Shown here: positions 56,342 through 64,000 of the stretch, piece after piece
How the letters are laid out: each line of letters starts with the position of its first letter
How positions within the stretch are numbered: the first letter of the stretch is position 1
Assembly (NCBI GenBank): GCA_905194675.1
Contig: CAJJTG010000003.1
Span: 1 to 64,000, forward strand
Source of the DNA: an uncultured Collinsella sp.
GTDB lineage: Bacteria; Actinomycetota; Coriobacteriia; Coriobacteriales; Coriobacteriaceae
Length of the DNA stretch: 64,000 nt
Direction: 5' to 3'
Made by a program: the position numbers and the translations under genes
Notes under the pieces: generated by a model
Told to the model about the DNA's origin: nothing
The model's input: the letters and a program-made list of their open reading frames with translations, nothing else
The model's database searches: none

Positions 56342-57184
56342 CTAACCCAGCAGCTTATCCAGCGCCACTGCAATACCGTCTTCGTTGTTATTGGCGGTTA
56401 CCATCTGGGCAACTGCCTTAACCTCATCGACGGCGTTGCCCATGGCAACACCGGTGCCGGCCCACTCAATCATGGACTTGTCGTTCTGGCCGTCGCCAAA
56501 CGAGACGACCTCGCTGGCATCGATACCGAGCTTGGGCAGGGCACCCTCGAGCGCACGGGCTTTGTCGATACCGGGCGCCGTGTACTCAAAGTACCAGTCG
56601 GCCGTAAACATGCCCGAAAGCGTCTGGGTAAAGGGCGCATACATCTCCTCGTAATGCGCCTGCAGGTAGGTCGGATCACCCGCCGTCAGCAGCTTGTCCA
56701 CGGGATAAGTGTCCACGACCTCATGCAAGCTCTCGACCTCGCGAATCTTAAGATCGCACGCATCGCGCTCATACTTGACGATATTCTTCTGCGAACCGTC
56801 CGGCAGTGTGATCATGCAATGGTACGAGTCCTCGACGTGCAAATCGCGACCGAGCGAAATCATAGGGATCACGTCATAGTTTTGCAGATGATCAATCAGA
56901 CGGTGCAGTTCGTCAGCCGGCATGGCCTGGTCAAAAAGGACCTCATCGGTCTGAGCGTCGACCACGTGCGCGCCATTAAAGGCAACTAGCAGACCATCAT
57001 GGTTTTGAAGGTCGAGCTCCTGCGCCAAGGCGTGCAGCCCCCATGCAGGACGACCCGAAGCCAAGATGAGCTTAATGCCCGACTCCTGCGCCGCGAGCAG
57101 CTTCTCGCGCGTACGCGGGCTGATGACCTTTTGGTCGTTGGTGAGTGTACCGTCGATATCCATTGCGATGGCTTTGATTGCCAT
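56342..57184 (-). CDS. Cof-type HAD phosphatase
   Basis: A 280-aa HAD IIB protein. ATG 57184 follows GGGAGG and gives MAIKAIAMDIDGTLTNDQKVI (DMDGT-like nucleophile motif, here DIDGT). ILASGRP (motif II), a Lys in the LDKA region after the cap, and SFGDGQNDKSMIEWAGTGVAMGNAVDEVK (motif IV) follow. The alpha/beta cap lies at about 85-190. Members dephosphorylate sugar phosphates, FMN or PLP. Both HAD genes are on the same strand but separated by a terminator. Confidence 0.9.
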   Translation of the reverse strand: MAIKAIAMDIDGTLTNDQKVISPRTREKLLAAQESGIKLILASGRPAWGLHALAQELDLQNHDGLLVAFNGAHVVDAQTDEVLFDQAMPADELHRLIDHLQNYDVIPMISLGRDLHVEDSYHCMITLPDGSQKNIVKYERDACDLKIREVESLHEVVDTYPVDKLLTAGDPTYLQAHYEEMYAPFTQTLSGMFTADWYFEYTAPGIDKARALEGALPKLGIDASEVVSFGDGQNDKSMIEWAGTGVAMGNAVDEVKAVAQMVTANNNEDGIAVALDKLLG

Positions 57185-57357
57185 ATATGCCTCCCTGTCA
57201 TTGAACAACCTTGCCTGAGTCATCATACAGAACACCCACGGCGGCGCTGTTTGCAACGGGAAAAATGTCATATTGTCCCAAACATGAACGGCGCGCCTTC
57301 GACGATTGCGATGCCCGTCGAGGCGCCTCCCGATACATTCCATCCTATCCAAATAGC

Positions 57358-57393
57358 AAGGGGCCCGTATCCCAACGGATACGGGCCCCTTTC
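57358..57393. terminator. Terminator of pgi
   Basis: Perfect 15-bp arms AAGGGGCCCGTATCC and GGATACGGGCCCCTT with loop CAAC; it follows the pgi stop by 28 bp on the minus strand. Confidence 0.75.
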
Positions 57394-57420
57394 AGCCATA
57401 AGCCAACTCGGCCGTAAAAA

Positions 57421-59115
57421 CTACTTGCGATGAGCGCGATAGAACTCGATGAGCGCCTGGGTCGAAGCGTCCTGCTCGGCCTTGGCGGCGTCGTCGTGGA
57501 AGGCCGGGGTGATCTGCTTGGCAAGCTGCTTGCCCAGCTCGACGCCCCACTGGTCGTAGGAGTCGATGCCCCAGACCGTGCCCTCGACAAACGTGATGTG
57601 CTCGTACAGGGCGATGAGCTCGCCGAGTGCGAACGGGGTCAGCGTGTCGCCGAAGATCGAGGTCGTCGGACGGTTGCCCTCAAAGCAGCGGGCCGGGACG
57701 ATCTGCTCGGGCGTGCCCTCGGCACGAACCTCGTCGGCCGTCTTACCAAAGGCGAGCGCCTTGGTCTGGGCCAGGAAGTTGCCCAGGAACAGCTCGTGGA
57801 CGTCCTGGCCGCTGTCGGTTGCGGGGTTGGCAGTGTTGGCGAAAGCGATAAAGTCGGCCGGGACCACCACGGTGCCCTGGTGCAGCAGCTGGTAGAAGGC
57901 GTGCTGACCGTTGGTACCGGGCTCGCCCCAGAAGATCTCACCGGTATCGGAGGTCACAGCGCTGCCGTCCCAGCGGACGTGCTTGCCGTTGGACTCCATG
58001 GTGAGCTGTTGCAGGTAGGCCGGGAAGCGGTGCAGATACTGGCAGTACGGCAGCACGGCGTGGCTCTTGGAACCGAAGAAGTTGACGTACCAGACGTTGA
58101 GCAGGCCCATCAGCGCGACGGCGTTGTTCTCGAGCGGGGTGTTGCAGAAGTACTCGTCGATGGCGTGGAAGCCCTCAAGGAACTGCTGGAAGCGCTCGGG
58201 GCCGAGCACGACGATCAGCGACAGACCCACGGCGGAGTCGACGGAATAGCGGCCGCCGACCCAGTTCCAAAAACCGAAGGCGTTGGCGGGGTCGATACCG
58301 AAGGCCTCGACCTTTTCGAGCGCGGTGGAAACGGCAACGAAGTGCTTTGCCACGGCCTCGGCGTTCTGCTCATCGGAGCCATCGATGGCGCCCTGAGCCT
58401 TGAGCTGCTCGAGCATCCAGGTCTTGACCTCGCGGGCGTTGGTGAGGGTCTCGAGCGTGGTGAAGGTCTTGGAGACGATGATCACGAGCGTGGTCTCGGG
58501 ATCCAGACCCTTGAGCTTCTCGGCCTGGTCGTTGGGATCGATGTTGGAGATATAGCGGCAATCGATACCGGCGTCGGCATAGGGACGCAGGGCCTCGTAA
58601 GCCATGACCGGGCCCAGATCGGAGCCGCCGATGCCGATGGACACCAGGTGCTCGATCTTTTTGCCGGTAACACCCTTCCACTCACCGGAGCGCACGCGCT
58701 CGGCGAAGGCATACATGCGGTCGAGAACCTCGTGCACGTCGGCGACGACGTCCTGGCCGTCGACGATGAGCTGGCCCTTCTCGCTTGCCGGGCGGCGCAG
58801 CGCGGTGTGCAGGACGGCGCGGTCCTCGGTGGTGTTGATGTGCTCGCCGGAGAACATGGCGTCGCGGCGCTCCTCGAGCTTCACCTCGCGGGCAAGATCG
58901 CACAGCAGCTTGACGGTCTCATCAGTCACCAGGTTCTTGGACAGGTCGAAGTGCAGGTCACCGGCGTCAAAGCTCAGCTTGTTCACGCGCTCGGCATCGG
59001 CGGCGAACCAGGCCTTGAGGTCGATACCCTCGGCCTCGAGCTTCTCCTGATGGGCCTCGAGCGCCTTCCAAGCGGCAGTCGACGTAGCATCGATAGGTGC
59101 GGCAACAGTTGCCAT
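57421..59115 (-). CDS. pgi: Glucose-6-phosphate isomerase
   Basis: A 564-aa Pgi of the long (eukaryote/proteobacteria-like) form. ATG 59115 follows GAGGAGG. It carries IGIGGSDLGPVMAYEAL, SKTFTTLETLTNAR, the signature GGRYSVDSAVGL, MESNGKHVRWDG and GEPGTNGQHAFYQLLHQG (catalytic Glu and His), and a C-terminal Lys-containing SYDQWGVELGKQLA. It converts glucose 6-phosphate and fructose 6-phosphate at the head of glycolysis. It is alone, with a downstream terminator. Confidence 0.95.
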   Translation of the reverse strand: MATVAAPIDATSTAAWKALEAHQEKLEAEGIDLKAWFAADAERVNKLSFDAGDLHFDLSKNLVTDETVKLLCDLAREVKLEERRDAMFSGEHINTTEDRAVLHTALRRPASEKGQLIVDGQDVVADVHEVLDRMYAFAERVRSGEWKGVTGKKIEHLVSIGIGGSDLGPVMAYEALRPYADAGIDCRYISNIDPNDQAEKLKGLDPETTLVIIVSKTFTTLETLTNAREVKTWMLEQLKAQGAIDGSDEQNAEAVAKHFVAVSTALEKVEAFGIDPANAFGFWNWVGGRYSVDSAVGLSLIVVLGPERFQQFLEGFHAIDEYFCNTPLENNAVALMGLLNVWYVNFFGSKSHAVLPYCQYLHRFPAYLQQLTMESNGKHVRWDGSAVTSDTGEIFWGEPGTNGQHAFYQLLHQGTVVVPADFIAFANTANPATDSGQDVHELFLGNFLAQTKALAFGKTADEVRAEGTPEQIVPARCFEGNRPTTSIFGDTLTPFALGELIALYEHITFVEGTVWGIDSYDQWGVELGKQLAKQITPAFHDDAAKAEQDASTQALIEFYRAHRK

Positions 59116-59236
59116 AGAGTCCTCCTCAGCATACGGGCGCACGCCTCCATGCGCCCGGACATTCAGATGCCACTATTCTAGCGCAGGTCAAGACTATAAT
59201 CAGCGAGCGTTGCCAATCGGCCCCCAAACGGCAACC

Positions 59237-59315
59237 GACCAAAAAGGGACAGGTTTAATTTGGCAGGTCAAACGCTTTACCAATCAAAAATAACCTATCC
59301 CTTTATGCCAAATAT
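59237..59315. repeat. GGGACAGGTTT-type repeat, copy 2
   Basis: AAAAAGGGACAGGTTTAATTTGGCAGGT (in two parts) faces a degenerate inverted half, AACCTATCCCTTTATGCCAAAT. It lies between pgi and the truncated dehydrogenase gene. Confidence 0.6.
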
Positions 59316-59839
59316 TAGGCCGCAGCGCAGACGCTACCGAGCAACTCACGCAGAGGAGACCCGATGCCCTCCAGCAGTTCGGGCGCGATGATGGCAAAAA
59401 CGGGAACCTCGCCGGCCCCCACGACGGCAGGCACCTTGCCCTCCGAGACGATACATCCATAAGGGACAAAACCGTCTTCGCCGACATCGAGCGCCGCCAT
59501 GCGACGGGCGAGCTCGCGCGCAAAGCCGGCAGTATCGGCATCGCCAATCGCCAAGACAAAGTCCACGCCTTCGTCGGTCGCCAGGGCCACGGCTTCGTCG
59601 ATCAGCTCGTCTCCTCCGTCGCCTTCAACCGAGCCGCAGCGGAAAAGCACGCGCTCGAGCAGGGCGCGATCGAGCGAGCCCAGCGCCGCCGAAACGAGCT
59701 CATCACGCGTGTGCTTGTCGCCTCCCAGCACGACCAGTGCCTTGGTGCCGCCATAGTGGGCAACCAATCGCCCGCACCAGCGAGCCACATCCCCATCCGC
59801 AACCAAGCGCGTCGGCATACCAAACCCATAGTTGACCAT
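59315..59839 (-). CDS. N-terminal-only iron-ADH-like protein
   Basis: A 174-aa protein starting at ATG 59839 (MVNYGFGMPTRLVADGDVAR); a start up to 17 codons earlier is open but without a good ribosome site. It matches the N-terminal Rossmann-like half of Fe-dependent alcohol dehydrogenases (NYG-PTRLVxG, then KALVVLGGDKHT). The nucleotide loop that is usually GGGS reads AIGDADTAGFA. The C-terminal helical metal-binding domain, with its His/Asp ligands, is absent altogether. It is thus a derived single-domain protein or an old remnant, not an active dehydrogenase. Confidence 0.6.
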   Translation of the reverse strand: MVNYGFGMPTRLVADGDVARWCGRLVAHYGGTKALVVLGGDKHTRDELVSAALGSLDRALLERVLFRCGSVEGDGGDELIDEAVALATDEGVDFVLAIGDADTAGFARELARRMAALDVGEDGFVPYGCIVSEGKVPAVVGAGEVPVFAIIAPELLEGIGSPLRELLGSVCAAA

Positions 59840-59967
59840 TATCCCCACAACCCTTCCGTGCTTTATGGTGGTATCAATCGTTAGCCTCATGCTACGAAGC
59901 GAGCTTTTCCGAGCTGTTTCGCGCTCTTTAGGGCTGCGTTAAAAACCCGATGCAACCGCACGACCAT

Positions 59968-59990
59968 ACCTGCCAAATAGGGACAGGTTT
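59968..59990. repeat. GGGACAGGTTT-type repeat, copy 3
   Basis: ACCTGCCAAATAGGGACAGGTTT, the short form of the same repeat; its right end runs into the -35 element of the polymerase promoter. Confidence 0.55.
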
Positions 59991-60049
59991 TGACGGTGTC
60001 CGGTCGAGCAGGTATTATCGAACAGGTATTCGATAAGAACATGTGTTTG
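59990..60049 (+). promoter_or_regulatory. SOS-controlled promoter of the Y-family polymerase
   Basis: TTGACG (59990-59995), 17-bp spacer, TATTAT (60013-60018). Two LexA-type boxes follow directly: CGAACAGGTATTCG (60019-60032) and AGAACATGTGTTTG (60036-60049), each one base off CGAAC-N4-GTTYG. They cover the expected start, so LexA binding would block transcription. Confidence 0.75.
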
Positions 60050-60062
60050 ATGGGAGGCTCGG

Positions 60063-61568
60063 ATGGAGCACGAGCAGCACACCTACATCTGCATCGACCT
60101 CAAGACGTTTTATGCCAGCGTCGAGTGCGTCGATCGTGGGCTCGATCCGCTCACCACCAACCTGGTCGTTGCCGACGAATCGCGCGGACGCACGACCATC
60201 TGTCTCGCTATCACGCAGACCATGAAGGACCTCGGGATACACAACCGCTGCCGTCTATTCGAGATTCCCGACGGCATCGACTACATCAAAGCAGTGCCGC
60301 GCATGCAACACTACATGGAGGTGTCGGCGCAAATCTACGGCGTCTATCTGGAATACGTCAGCCCCCAGGACGTGCACGTCTACTCCATCGATGAGTGCTT
60401 TATCGACGTGACGCCCTATCTGGACCTTTATCACACCGATGCCGAAGGGTTCGCCTGCATGTTGCGCGACGAGGTCTTGGGGCGCACCGGCATCACGGCG
60501 ACGGTCGGTATCGGCCCCAACCTATTCCAGGCCAAGGTGGCGCTCGACATCACCGCCAAGCACGTAGCCAGCCGCATTGGCGTACTCGACGACGAGATCT
60601 TTCGCAAGGAGATCTGGCCCCATCGCCCCATCACCGACATCTGGGGCATCGGCCCCGGCGTGGCGGCCCGTCTCGAGAAATACGGCGTCTACGACCTGAT
60701 GGGCGTCGCCGCACTCGACGAGAACCTGCTCTACGACGAACTCGGCGTCAACGCCGAATATCTCATCGACCACGCCTTCGGGCGCGAGCCGACAACCATC
60801 GCCGATATCCAAGCCTATCGCCCGCAAGCGACCTCGACCACCACAGGACAGGTGCTCTCGAAGGGCTATGCCTACGAGCAGGCCTACACCGTCTTGCGCG
60901 AAATGGTCGACAACGCCGTGTTGGATCTAGTCGATAAGCACGTGGTCTGCGACAGCATCTCGCTCTTTGTGGGCTACGCGAGCGAGCGCGCCGACATACG
61001 CCGGCTCAACGCCAGCGGCACGGCGCAGTATATAGACGGCTGCGGACACTTGCGCTCGAGCACCTCGGGCATCGAGCCCGCAGCGACCGACGGCCCCGAG
61101 CTCGCGCCCCGTGCTCCCAAGCCCGTCCAGCGCGATGACGAAAGGCGTCGCCTGATGCGCGAAGCGCAGGCAATCGATGGCATCTTTGTGGGAGAGCATG
61201 GCGGCAAACCGCGTGGTGGCTATGCCGCACTCTTTGCGCACTCCAACGCCTCGCGAAAGCTGCCCGAGCGCACTAATTCGTTTAAGAAAATCATGGGGTA
61301 TTTCGATGACCTTTGGGCACAAACGGTCGATCCCAAACGACCGGTCAAGCGCATCAACCTGGGATTTGGCAATCTTGTGCCCGAGGAATTTGCCACCATC
61401 GATCTGTTCAGCGATATCGAGGCCGATGAGCGCGAGCGCGACCTGGCGCGCGCCGTCCTGGCCGTGAAAGGCAAGTACGGCAAGAACGCGCTCGTCAAGG
61501 GATTAAGCTTTACCGCCGGCGCCACCGCGCGCGAACGCAACGGCCAAGTTGGAGGACATCGTGCCTAA
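60063..61568 (+). CDS. Y-family DNA polymerase (UmuC/UvrX-like)
   Basis: A 501-aa error-prone polymerase. GGGAGG precedes the ATG. The palm has YICIDLKTFYASVECVDRG (catalytic Asp) and VYSIDECFIDVTPY (Asp-Glu pair). Fingers follow, then TVGIGPNLFQAKVALDITAKH and the helix-hairpin-helix IWGIGPGVAARLEKYGV. A little-finger domain follows (to about 340). The C-terminal extension is basic. The YolD-like gene overlaps its end by 8 bp, as with UvrX/YqjW in Bacillus. With two upstream LexA boxes it is a predicted SOS mutagenesis polymerase. Confidence 0.93.
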   Translation: MEHEQHTYICIDLKTFYASVECVDRGLDPLTTNLVVADESRGRTTICLAITQTMKDLGIHNRCRLFEIPDGIDYIKAVPRMQHYMEVSAQIYGVYLEYVSPQDVHVYSIDECFIDVTPYLDLYHTDAEGFACMLRDEVLGRTGITATVGIGPNLFQAKVALDITAKHVASRIGVLDDEIFRKEIWPHRPITDIWGIGPGVAARLEKYGVYDLMGVAALDENLLYDELGVNAEYLIDHAFGREPTTIADIQAYRPQATSTTTGQVLSKGYAYEQAYTVLREMVDNAVLDLVDKHVVCDSISLFVGYASERADIRRLNASGTAQYIDGCGHLRSSTSGIEPAATDGPELAPRAPKPVQRDDERRRLMREAQAIDGIFVGEHGGKPRGGYAALFAHSNASRKLPERTNSFKKIMGYFDDLWAQTVDPKRPVKRINLGFGNLVPEEFATIDLFSDIEADERERDLARAVLAVKGKYGKNALVKGLSFTAGATARERNGQVGGHRA

Positions 61569-61986
61569 ACCCAAGCAGCAGCCCGTGCGCCCGCCGACCG
61601 CCTTCGAGCGCCTGGCGGACCCCGAGGGCAGACGCCGCGCCGCCGACCCCAACCTCACTGCCAACGGTGCCGTGCGCGCCAACCGCGCCGCACAGTTTAT
61701 GCCCTTTGCCGCCCTCACGGGATACTACGAACTCGTGCGCAAGCAGGAAATCACCGTCGAGTCAAAACGTGAGCTCACGGAAGAAAAAGCCCTCGTACTT
61801 TCTAAAAAGCTCGAGGGTCTCAAACGTGGCGACTTGGTTCGTGTCACCTATTACGATACATACGGCTATCGCAGCCGCACCGGCATCCTCGACGAGGCGC
61901 TCCCCGCCTTCAAGCTCCTCAAGCTCCGAGACATCGCCATCGACTTCGACGACATCCAAGACATCGAACTGCGCGGACGAGCCTAG
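61561..61986 (+). CDS. YolD-like accessory protein
   Basis: A 141-aa protein from GTG 61561, five bases after GGAGG. The first 35 residues are Pro/Arg-rich. The core RAAQFMPFAALTGYYELVRK, then ELTEEKALVLSKKLEGLKRG matches the YolD-like family, which accompanies Y-family polymerases. The C-terminal half (DLVRVTYYDTYGYRSRTG, LPAFKLLKLRDIAIDFDDI) is the family's beta-rich tail. It overlaps the polymerase gene and should be co-induced in SOS. Confidence 0.87.
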   Translation: MPKPKQQPVRPPTAFERLADPEGRRRAADPNLTANGAVRANRAAQFMPFAALTGYYELVRKQEITVESKRELTEEKALVLSKKLEGLKRGDLVRVTYYDTYGYRSRTGILDEALPAFKLLKLRDIAIDFDDIQDIELRGRA

Positions 61987-62012
61987 CCAAGGAAGCGCAC
62001 CCAGAGCGACGC

Positions 62013-62396
62013 TTACAGCGTCATGACGTAGTAACCCGCATCTCTCACGGCAGTCTCAAGGACACCGCGATTGATCGGCCGCTTGGAGCGCACACGCGCT
62101 GTGTGGTCCGCGTACGTTACCGTAGCCCACACACCATCCAGCGCATTGAGGGCATTGGCTACGTTCTGAGCGCAGCCTTCACAGCTCATGCCGCCGATGA
62201 GCAGCTCATCGCTATAGGGATAGTGTGACGCATCGGTATCCACCACAACAACCTTTTTGGCCTTCTTGCCGCTCGCACCATCGCTGCAACAACTCTTCCC
62301 GTGTGTCGAAGCGGCAATGCGACGCAGTCCAAAAAACATGCCGACGGCAATGACGGCCAGCACGATGAGATTCGCAGGGTTGAGCAAGTCACTCAT
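62013..62396 (-). CDS. Membrane-anchored heavy-metal (HMA) protein
   Basis: A 127-aa protein. An N-terminal membrane helix (about 8-25, NPANLIVLAVIAVGMFFGL) and a Cys/Lys-rich linker (SCCSDG) precede a C-terminal HMA domain (about 60-125). The HMA has the metal motif GGMSCEGC and ends GVLETAVRDAGYYV, typical of copper chaperones and P-type ATPase domains. ATG 62396 follows AGGGGAG. The palindrome ACCCCCATGGGGT at its promoter resembles CsoR-type copper operators. Copper binding or delivery is likely; no ATPase gene is nearby. Confidence 0.85.
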   Translation of the reverse strand: MSDLLNPANLIVLAVIAVGMFFGLRRIAASTHGKSCCSDGASGKKAKKVVVVDTDASHYPYSDELLIGGMSCEGCAQNVANALNALDGVWATVTYADHTARVRSKRPINRGVLETAVRDAGYYVMTL

Positions 62397-62425
62397 GCGC
62401 TCCCCTTTCAAGTAGCACTATCTAG

Positions 62426-62448
62426 ATACCCCCATGGGGTGTCCCCAT
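62426..62448 (-). promoter_or_regulatory. CsoR-like operator
   Basis: ATACCCCCATGGGGT, with ACCCC-CAT-GGGGT palindromic at 62428-62440 and a second overlapping ATGGGG-TGT-CCCCAT at 62434-62448. It lies 30 bp before the HMA gene start, fitting a copper-responsive CsoR site. Confidence 0.6.
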
Positions 62449-62504
62449 CTTAACCCAAAATCATGTCTGTTCGGTCAATTAGTTTCCCTCTTCAAACTTT
62501 TTTG

Positions 62505-62532
62505 TTGACCATGGCTTACTTTCGTGTATAAG
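62505..62532 (+). promoter_or_regulatory. Promoter of DUF3793-flavodoxin unit
   Basis: TTGACC (62505-62510), 16-bp spacer, TATAAG (62527-62532), about 38 bp before the DUF3793 GTG. Confidence 0.6.
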
Positions 62533-62570
62533 TTTTCCTAGGCTAACAGTTTAGATCCGTAAGGAGCGCC

Positions 62571-63275
62571 GTGACTCGAACCATAGACATCCCAACGTTT
62601 CAGGCAGCAGTCGTGCGCAACTGCTCTCCCACGCTCGCGGGCATCAAGCCGGCATCGCTCTTTACCTATCCAGGCACCTACGCCCACGGGGACGGCTCGA
62701 CCACAACCGAAACCATCGCAGAACGCCGCGCGCGCCTGCTCAACGTTATCGCCCAGTGCAATCGCGAGCTTGACCCGCTCGGCATCCACCTGAGTGTTTT
62801 GGTCTGGCGGCCCTGCGGAGCACTCGTGTACGTGTACCGAGCCAAAAGCCTCGCCACCTATTTCGCAGACCCTCGCGCCCAAACAGCGCTCGCCTCGGAA
62901 GGCTACGACACGAGAGACCTTTCGACATGCCTTGTGCATTTGGCATCACGCATCACGCTCGCGAGCAATAACATCGCGGAATGCGCTTGTAGCCAGACTC
63001 GATGCGCACTACCCCAGCAAGCTAGCTGCAGCAACGACTGCACCTGCGAGTTTCCGCACGAAATAGGCTACTTCCTTGGATATCCCTACGACGACGTGCA
63101 CGAGTTTATCGTCCAGCGCGGCGAGAACTACAAGGTCTTTGGAGCTTGGAAGGTCTACACGAATGTCGAGCAAGCGCTTGCGATGTTTGACGCCTACCGT
63201 GCCTGCACTCAATACCTCACCTTTGTCTATCAGCAGGGCTGCAGCTTGGCGCAACTTGCCCAGGCAACCCGATAG
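62571..63275 (+). CDS. DUF3793 family protein
   Basis: A 234-aa protein; GTG 62571 follows AAGGAG. The family core is visible: PTLAGIKPASLFTYPG at the start, LLNVIAQCNRELDPLGIHLSVLVWRPCGALVYVYR in the middle and EFPHEIGYFLGYPYDDVHEFI, GAWKVYTNVEQALAMFDAYRACT at the end. Several Cys residues in the insert CACSQTRCALPQQASCSNDC could bind a metal. The family is found in anaerobic gut bacteria, often beside a flavodoxin, and its function is unknown; iron or haem links are often assumed. Confidence 0.88.
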   Translation: MTRTIDIPTFQAAVVRNCSPTLAGIKPASLFTYPGTYAHGDGSTTTETIAERRARLLNVIAQCNRELDPLGIHLSVLVWRPCGALVYVYRAKSLATYFADPRAQTALASEGYDTRDLSTCLVHLASRITLASNNIAECACSQTRCALPQQASCSNDCTCEFPHEIGYFLGYPYDDVHEFIVQRGENYKVFGAWKVYTNVEQALAMFDAYRACTQYLTFVYQQGCSLAQLAQATR

Positions 63276-63320
63276 AACATAGAAGCCGCGGCAACTGCCG
63301 CACAACTGAAAGGACTTAAC

Positions 63321-63740
63321 ATGAGCAAGATCGCCGTCGTCTACTGGAGCGGCACGGGCAACACCGAGGCCATGGCAAACCTCGTCGCCGAAGGCGCCAC
63401 GTCCGCGGGTGCCGAGACCGAGGTCATCCCCTGCGCCGACTTCTCTGCCGACAAGGCCGCCGAATATGATGCCTTCGCCTTCGGCTGTCCCGCCATGGGC
63501 TCCGAGGAACTCGAGTACGATGAGTTCCAGCCGATGTGGGACGAGGTCAAGGAGACTCTCGGCGACAAGAAGGTCGTCCTCTTTGGCTCCTATTCGTGGG
63601 CCGAAGGCGAGTGGATGGACAACTGGAAGGCCGACGCCGACGAGACCGGCGTCAACGTCGTGGACTCCACCATCTGCTACGACGCGCCCGACGACGAGGG
63701 CGAGACCGCTTGCAAGGCCCTCGGAGCCGAGCTCGCGTAA
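63321..63740 (+). CDS. Flavodoxin
   Basis: A 139-aa short-chain flavodoxin. The FMN phosphate loop reads VVYWSGTGNTEAMA, with a later aromatic FMN-stacking loop FGSYSWAEGEWMDNW (Trp and Tyr). The protein is acidic, like low-potential electron carriers. AAAGGAC lies before the ATG. It is 46 bp downstream of DUF3793 and ends at the strong terminator at 63791-63834, so the two form one transcription unit. Confidence 0.93.
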   Translation: MSKIAVVYWSGTGNTEAMANLVAEGATSAGAETEVIPCADFSADKAAEYDAFAFGCPAMGSEELEYDEFQPMWDEVKETLGDKKVVLFGSYSWAEGEWMDNWKADADETGVNVVDSTICYDAPDDEGETACKALGAELA

Positions 63741-63790
63741 CGAGCCCGGGGTCTCCAAGAGAGCCTGCATCAAAGCGCATCCCCATCCCT

Positions 63791-63834
63791 ACAAAAGAGC
63801 GGGGCTGGATTCAAGTCCAGCCCCGCTCTTTTGT
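63791..63834. terminator. Strong bidirectional terminator
   Basis: Perfect 19-bp arms starting ACAAAAGAGCGGGG and ending CCCCGCTCTTTTGT around loop TTCAAG. It serves the plus-strand flavodoxin and probably also the minus-strand ABC gene. Confidence 0.9.
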
Positions 63835-63855
63835 AACGGCAGTTACATCAGCCGG

Positions 63856-64000
63856 CTACGAAATATTGCCCAAGAACGCCTTGGTGCGCTCGCTCTTGGG
63901 GTGGTCGAAGACCTCACTCGGCGTACCCTCTTCCACAATGACGCCGCCGTCCATAAAGACGACGCGGTCGGCGACATCGCGGGCAAAGCCCATCTCGTGC
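63856..64000 (-). CDS. Amino-acid ABC transporter ATPase, C-terminal end
   Basis: Only the last 48 codons are in the window; the gene continues past the right edge. The reverse frame reads HEMGFARDVADRVVFMDGGV, IVEEGTPSEVFDHPKSERTKAFLGNIS and ends at 63856. The HEMGFA switch histidine and EEGTP-x-VF-x-P are hallmarks of GlnQ-type polar amino-acid ABC ATPases. Permease and binding-protein genes should lie nearby, outside the window. Confidence 0.85.
   Translation of the reverse strand, partial: HEMGFARDVADRVVFMDGGVIVEEGTPSEVFDHPKSERTKAFLGNIS

Noticed and set aside
59315..59890. Complete alcohol dehydrogenase
   Set aside because: The C-terminal metal-binding domain is absent and the nucleotide loop is altered.

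Overview
The window looks like chromosome of a Collinsella-type member of the Coriobacteriia (high-GC Gram-positive gut anaerobe). The signs are high GC with GC-rich codon choice, fermentative genes (two acetate kinases, L-lactate dehydrogenase), a sortase-anchored surface dipeptidase, a DUF3793-flavodoxin pair, and several families of intergenic palindromic repeats. The assignment is from general resemblance, not from a database search. No tRNA, rRNA or CRISPR array was seen.

Layout. 0.3-2.8 kb: two tandem acetate kinase paralogs. 2.9-5.5 kb: MFS transporter, LysR regulator, HIT protein. 5.6-10.8 kb: two paralogous MFS transporters and a type-B carboxylesterase, divergent from a MerR/GyrI-like regulator. 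11-14.8 kb: xseB, xseA, a membrane zinc peptidase and RNase D on the minus strand. 14.9-18.2 kb: lipid kinase, a 30-aa membrane peptide and an LPXTG C69 dipeptidase. 18.2-21.9 kb: an ECF transporter operon behind a Trp-Trp-Trp leader peptide and attenuator. 22-24 kb: Asp/Glu racemase plus an ATP-grasp ligase, a likely D-Asp cross-bridge pair. 24.3-29.2 kb: MOSC protein, coiled-coil wall hydrolase, Ser/Thr kinase with a small HTH partner, small membrane proteins. 29.2-34.6 kb: M20 deacylase divergent from a lysine-riboswitch operon encoding an in-frame LysA-DapA fusion, DapB and DapH. 34.8-41.6 kb: nucleoid protein, DUF2974 hydrolase, L-LDH, PatA/DapC-like aminotransferase, NAD synthetase.

41.7-47.4 kb is an AT-rich foreign island: DUF2087 protein, MFS exporter, B12-type radical SAM enzyme with a PqqD-like tail, and a 36-aa peptide gene. 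A 1.6-kb IS30-type element with a 13-bp target duplication has cut the last 25 codons off the radical SAM gene and separated it from the peptide gene. Before insertion the stop codon sat 13 nt from the peptide start. This is the best candidate for an undescribed system (a peptide-modification cassette).

47.4-64 kb: surface and hypothetical proteins, EttA, an SdpR/SdpI-like pair, a 28-aa membrane peptide with an SOS-box promoter and 5'/3' mRNA complementarity (type I toxin-like), TcdA, TatD, two HAD phosphatases, Pgi, a truncated Fe-ADH-like protein, an SOS-controlled Y-family polymerase with a YolD-like partner, a copper-type HMA protein with a CsoR-like operator, DUF3793, flavodoxin, and the end of an amino-acid ABC ATPase.

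Functional themes. Most acetyl-type DAP/lysine pathway enzymes are in the window: fused LysA-DapA, DapB and DapH in one riboswitch operon, with a plausible aminotransferase and deacetylase nearby. Wall building and remodelling (racemase-ligase pair, hydrolase, sortase substrate), amino-acid uptake, and two predicted LexA-type targets are the others.
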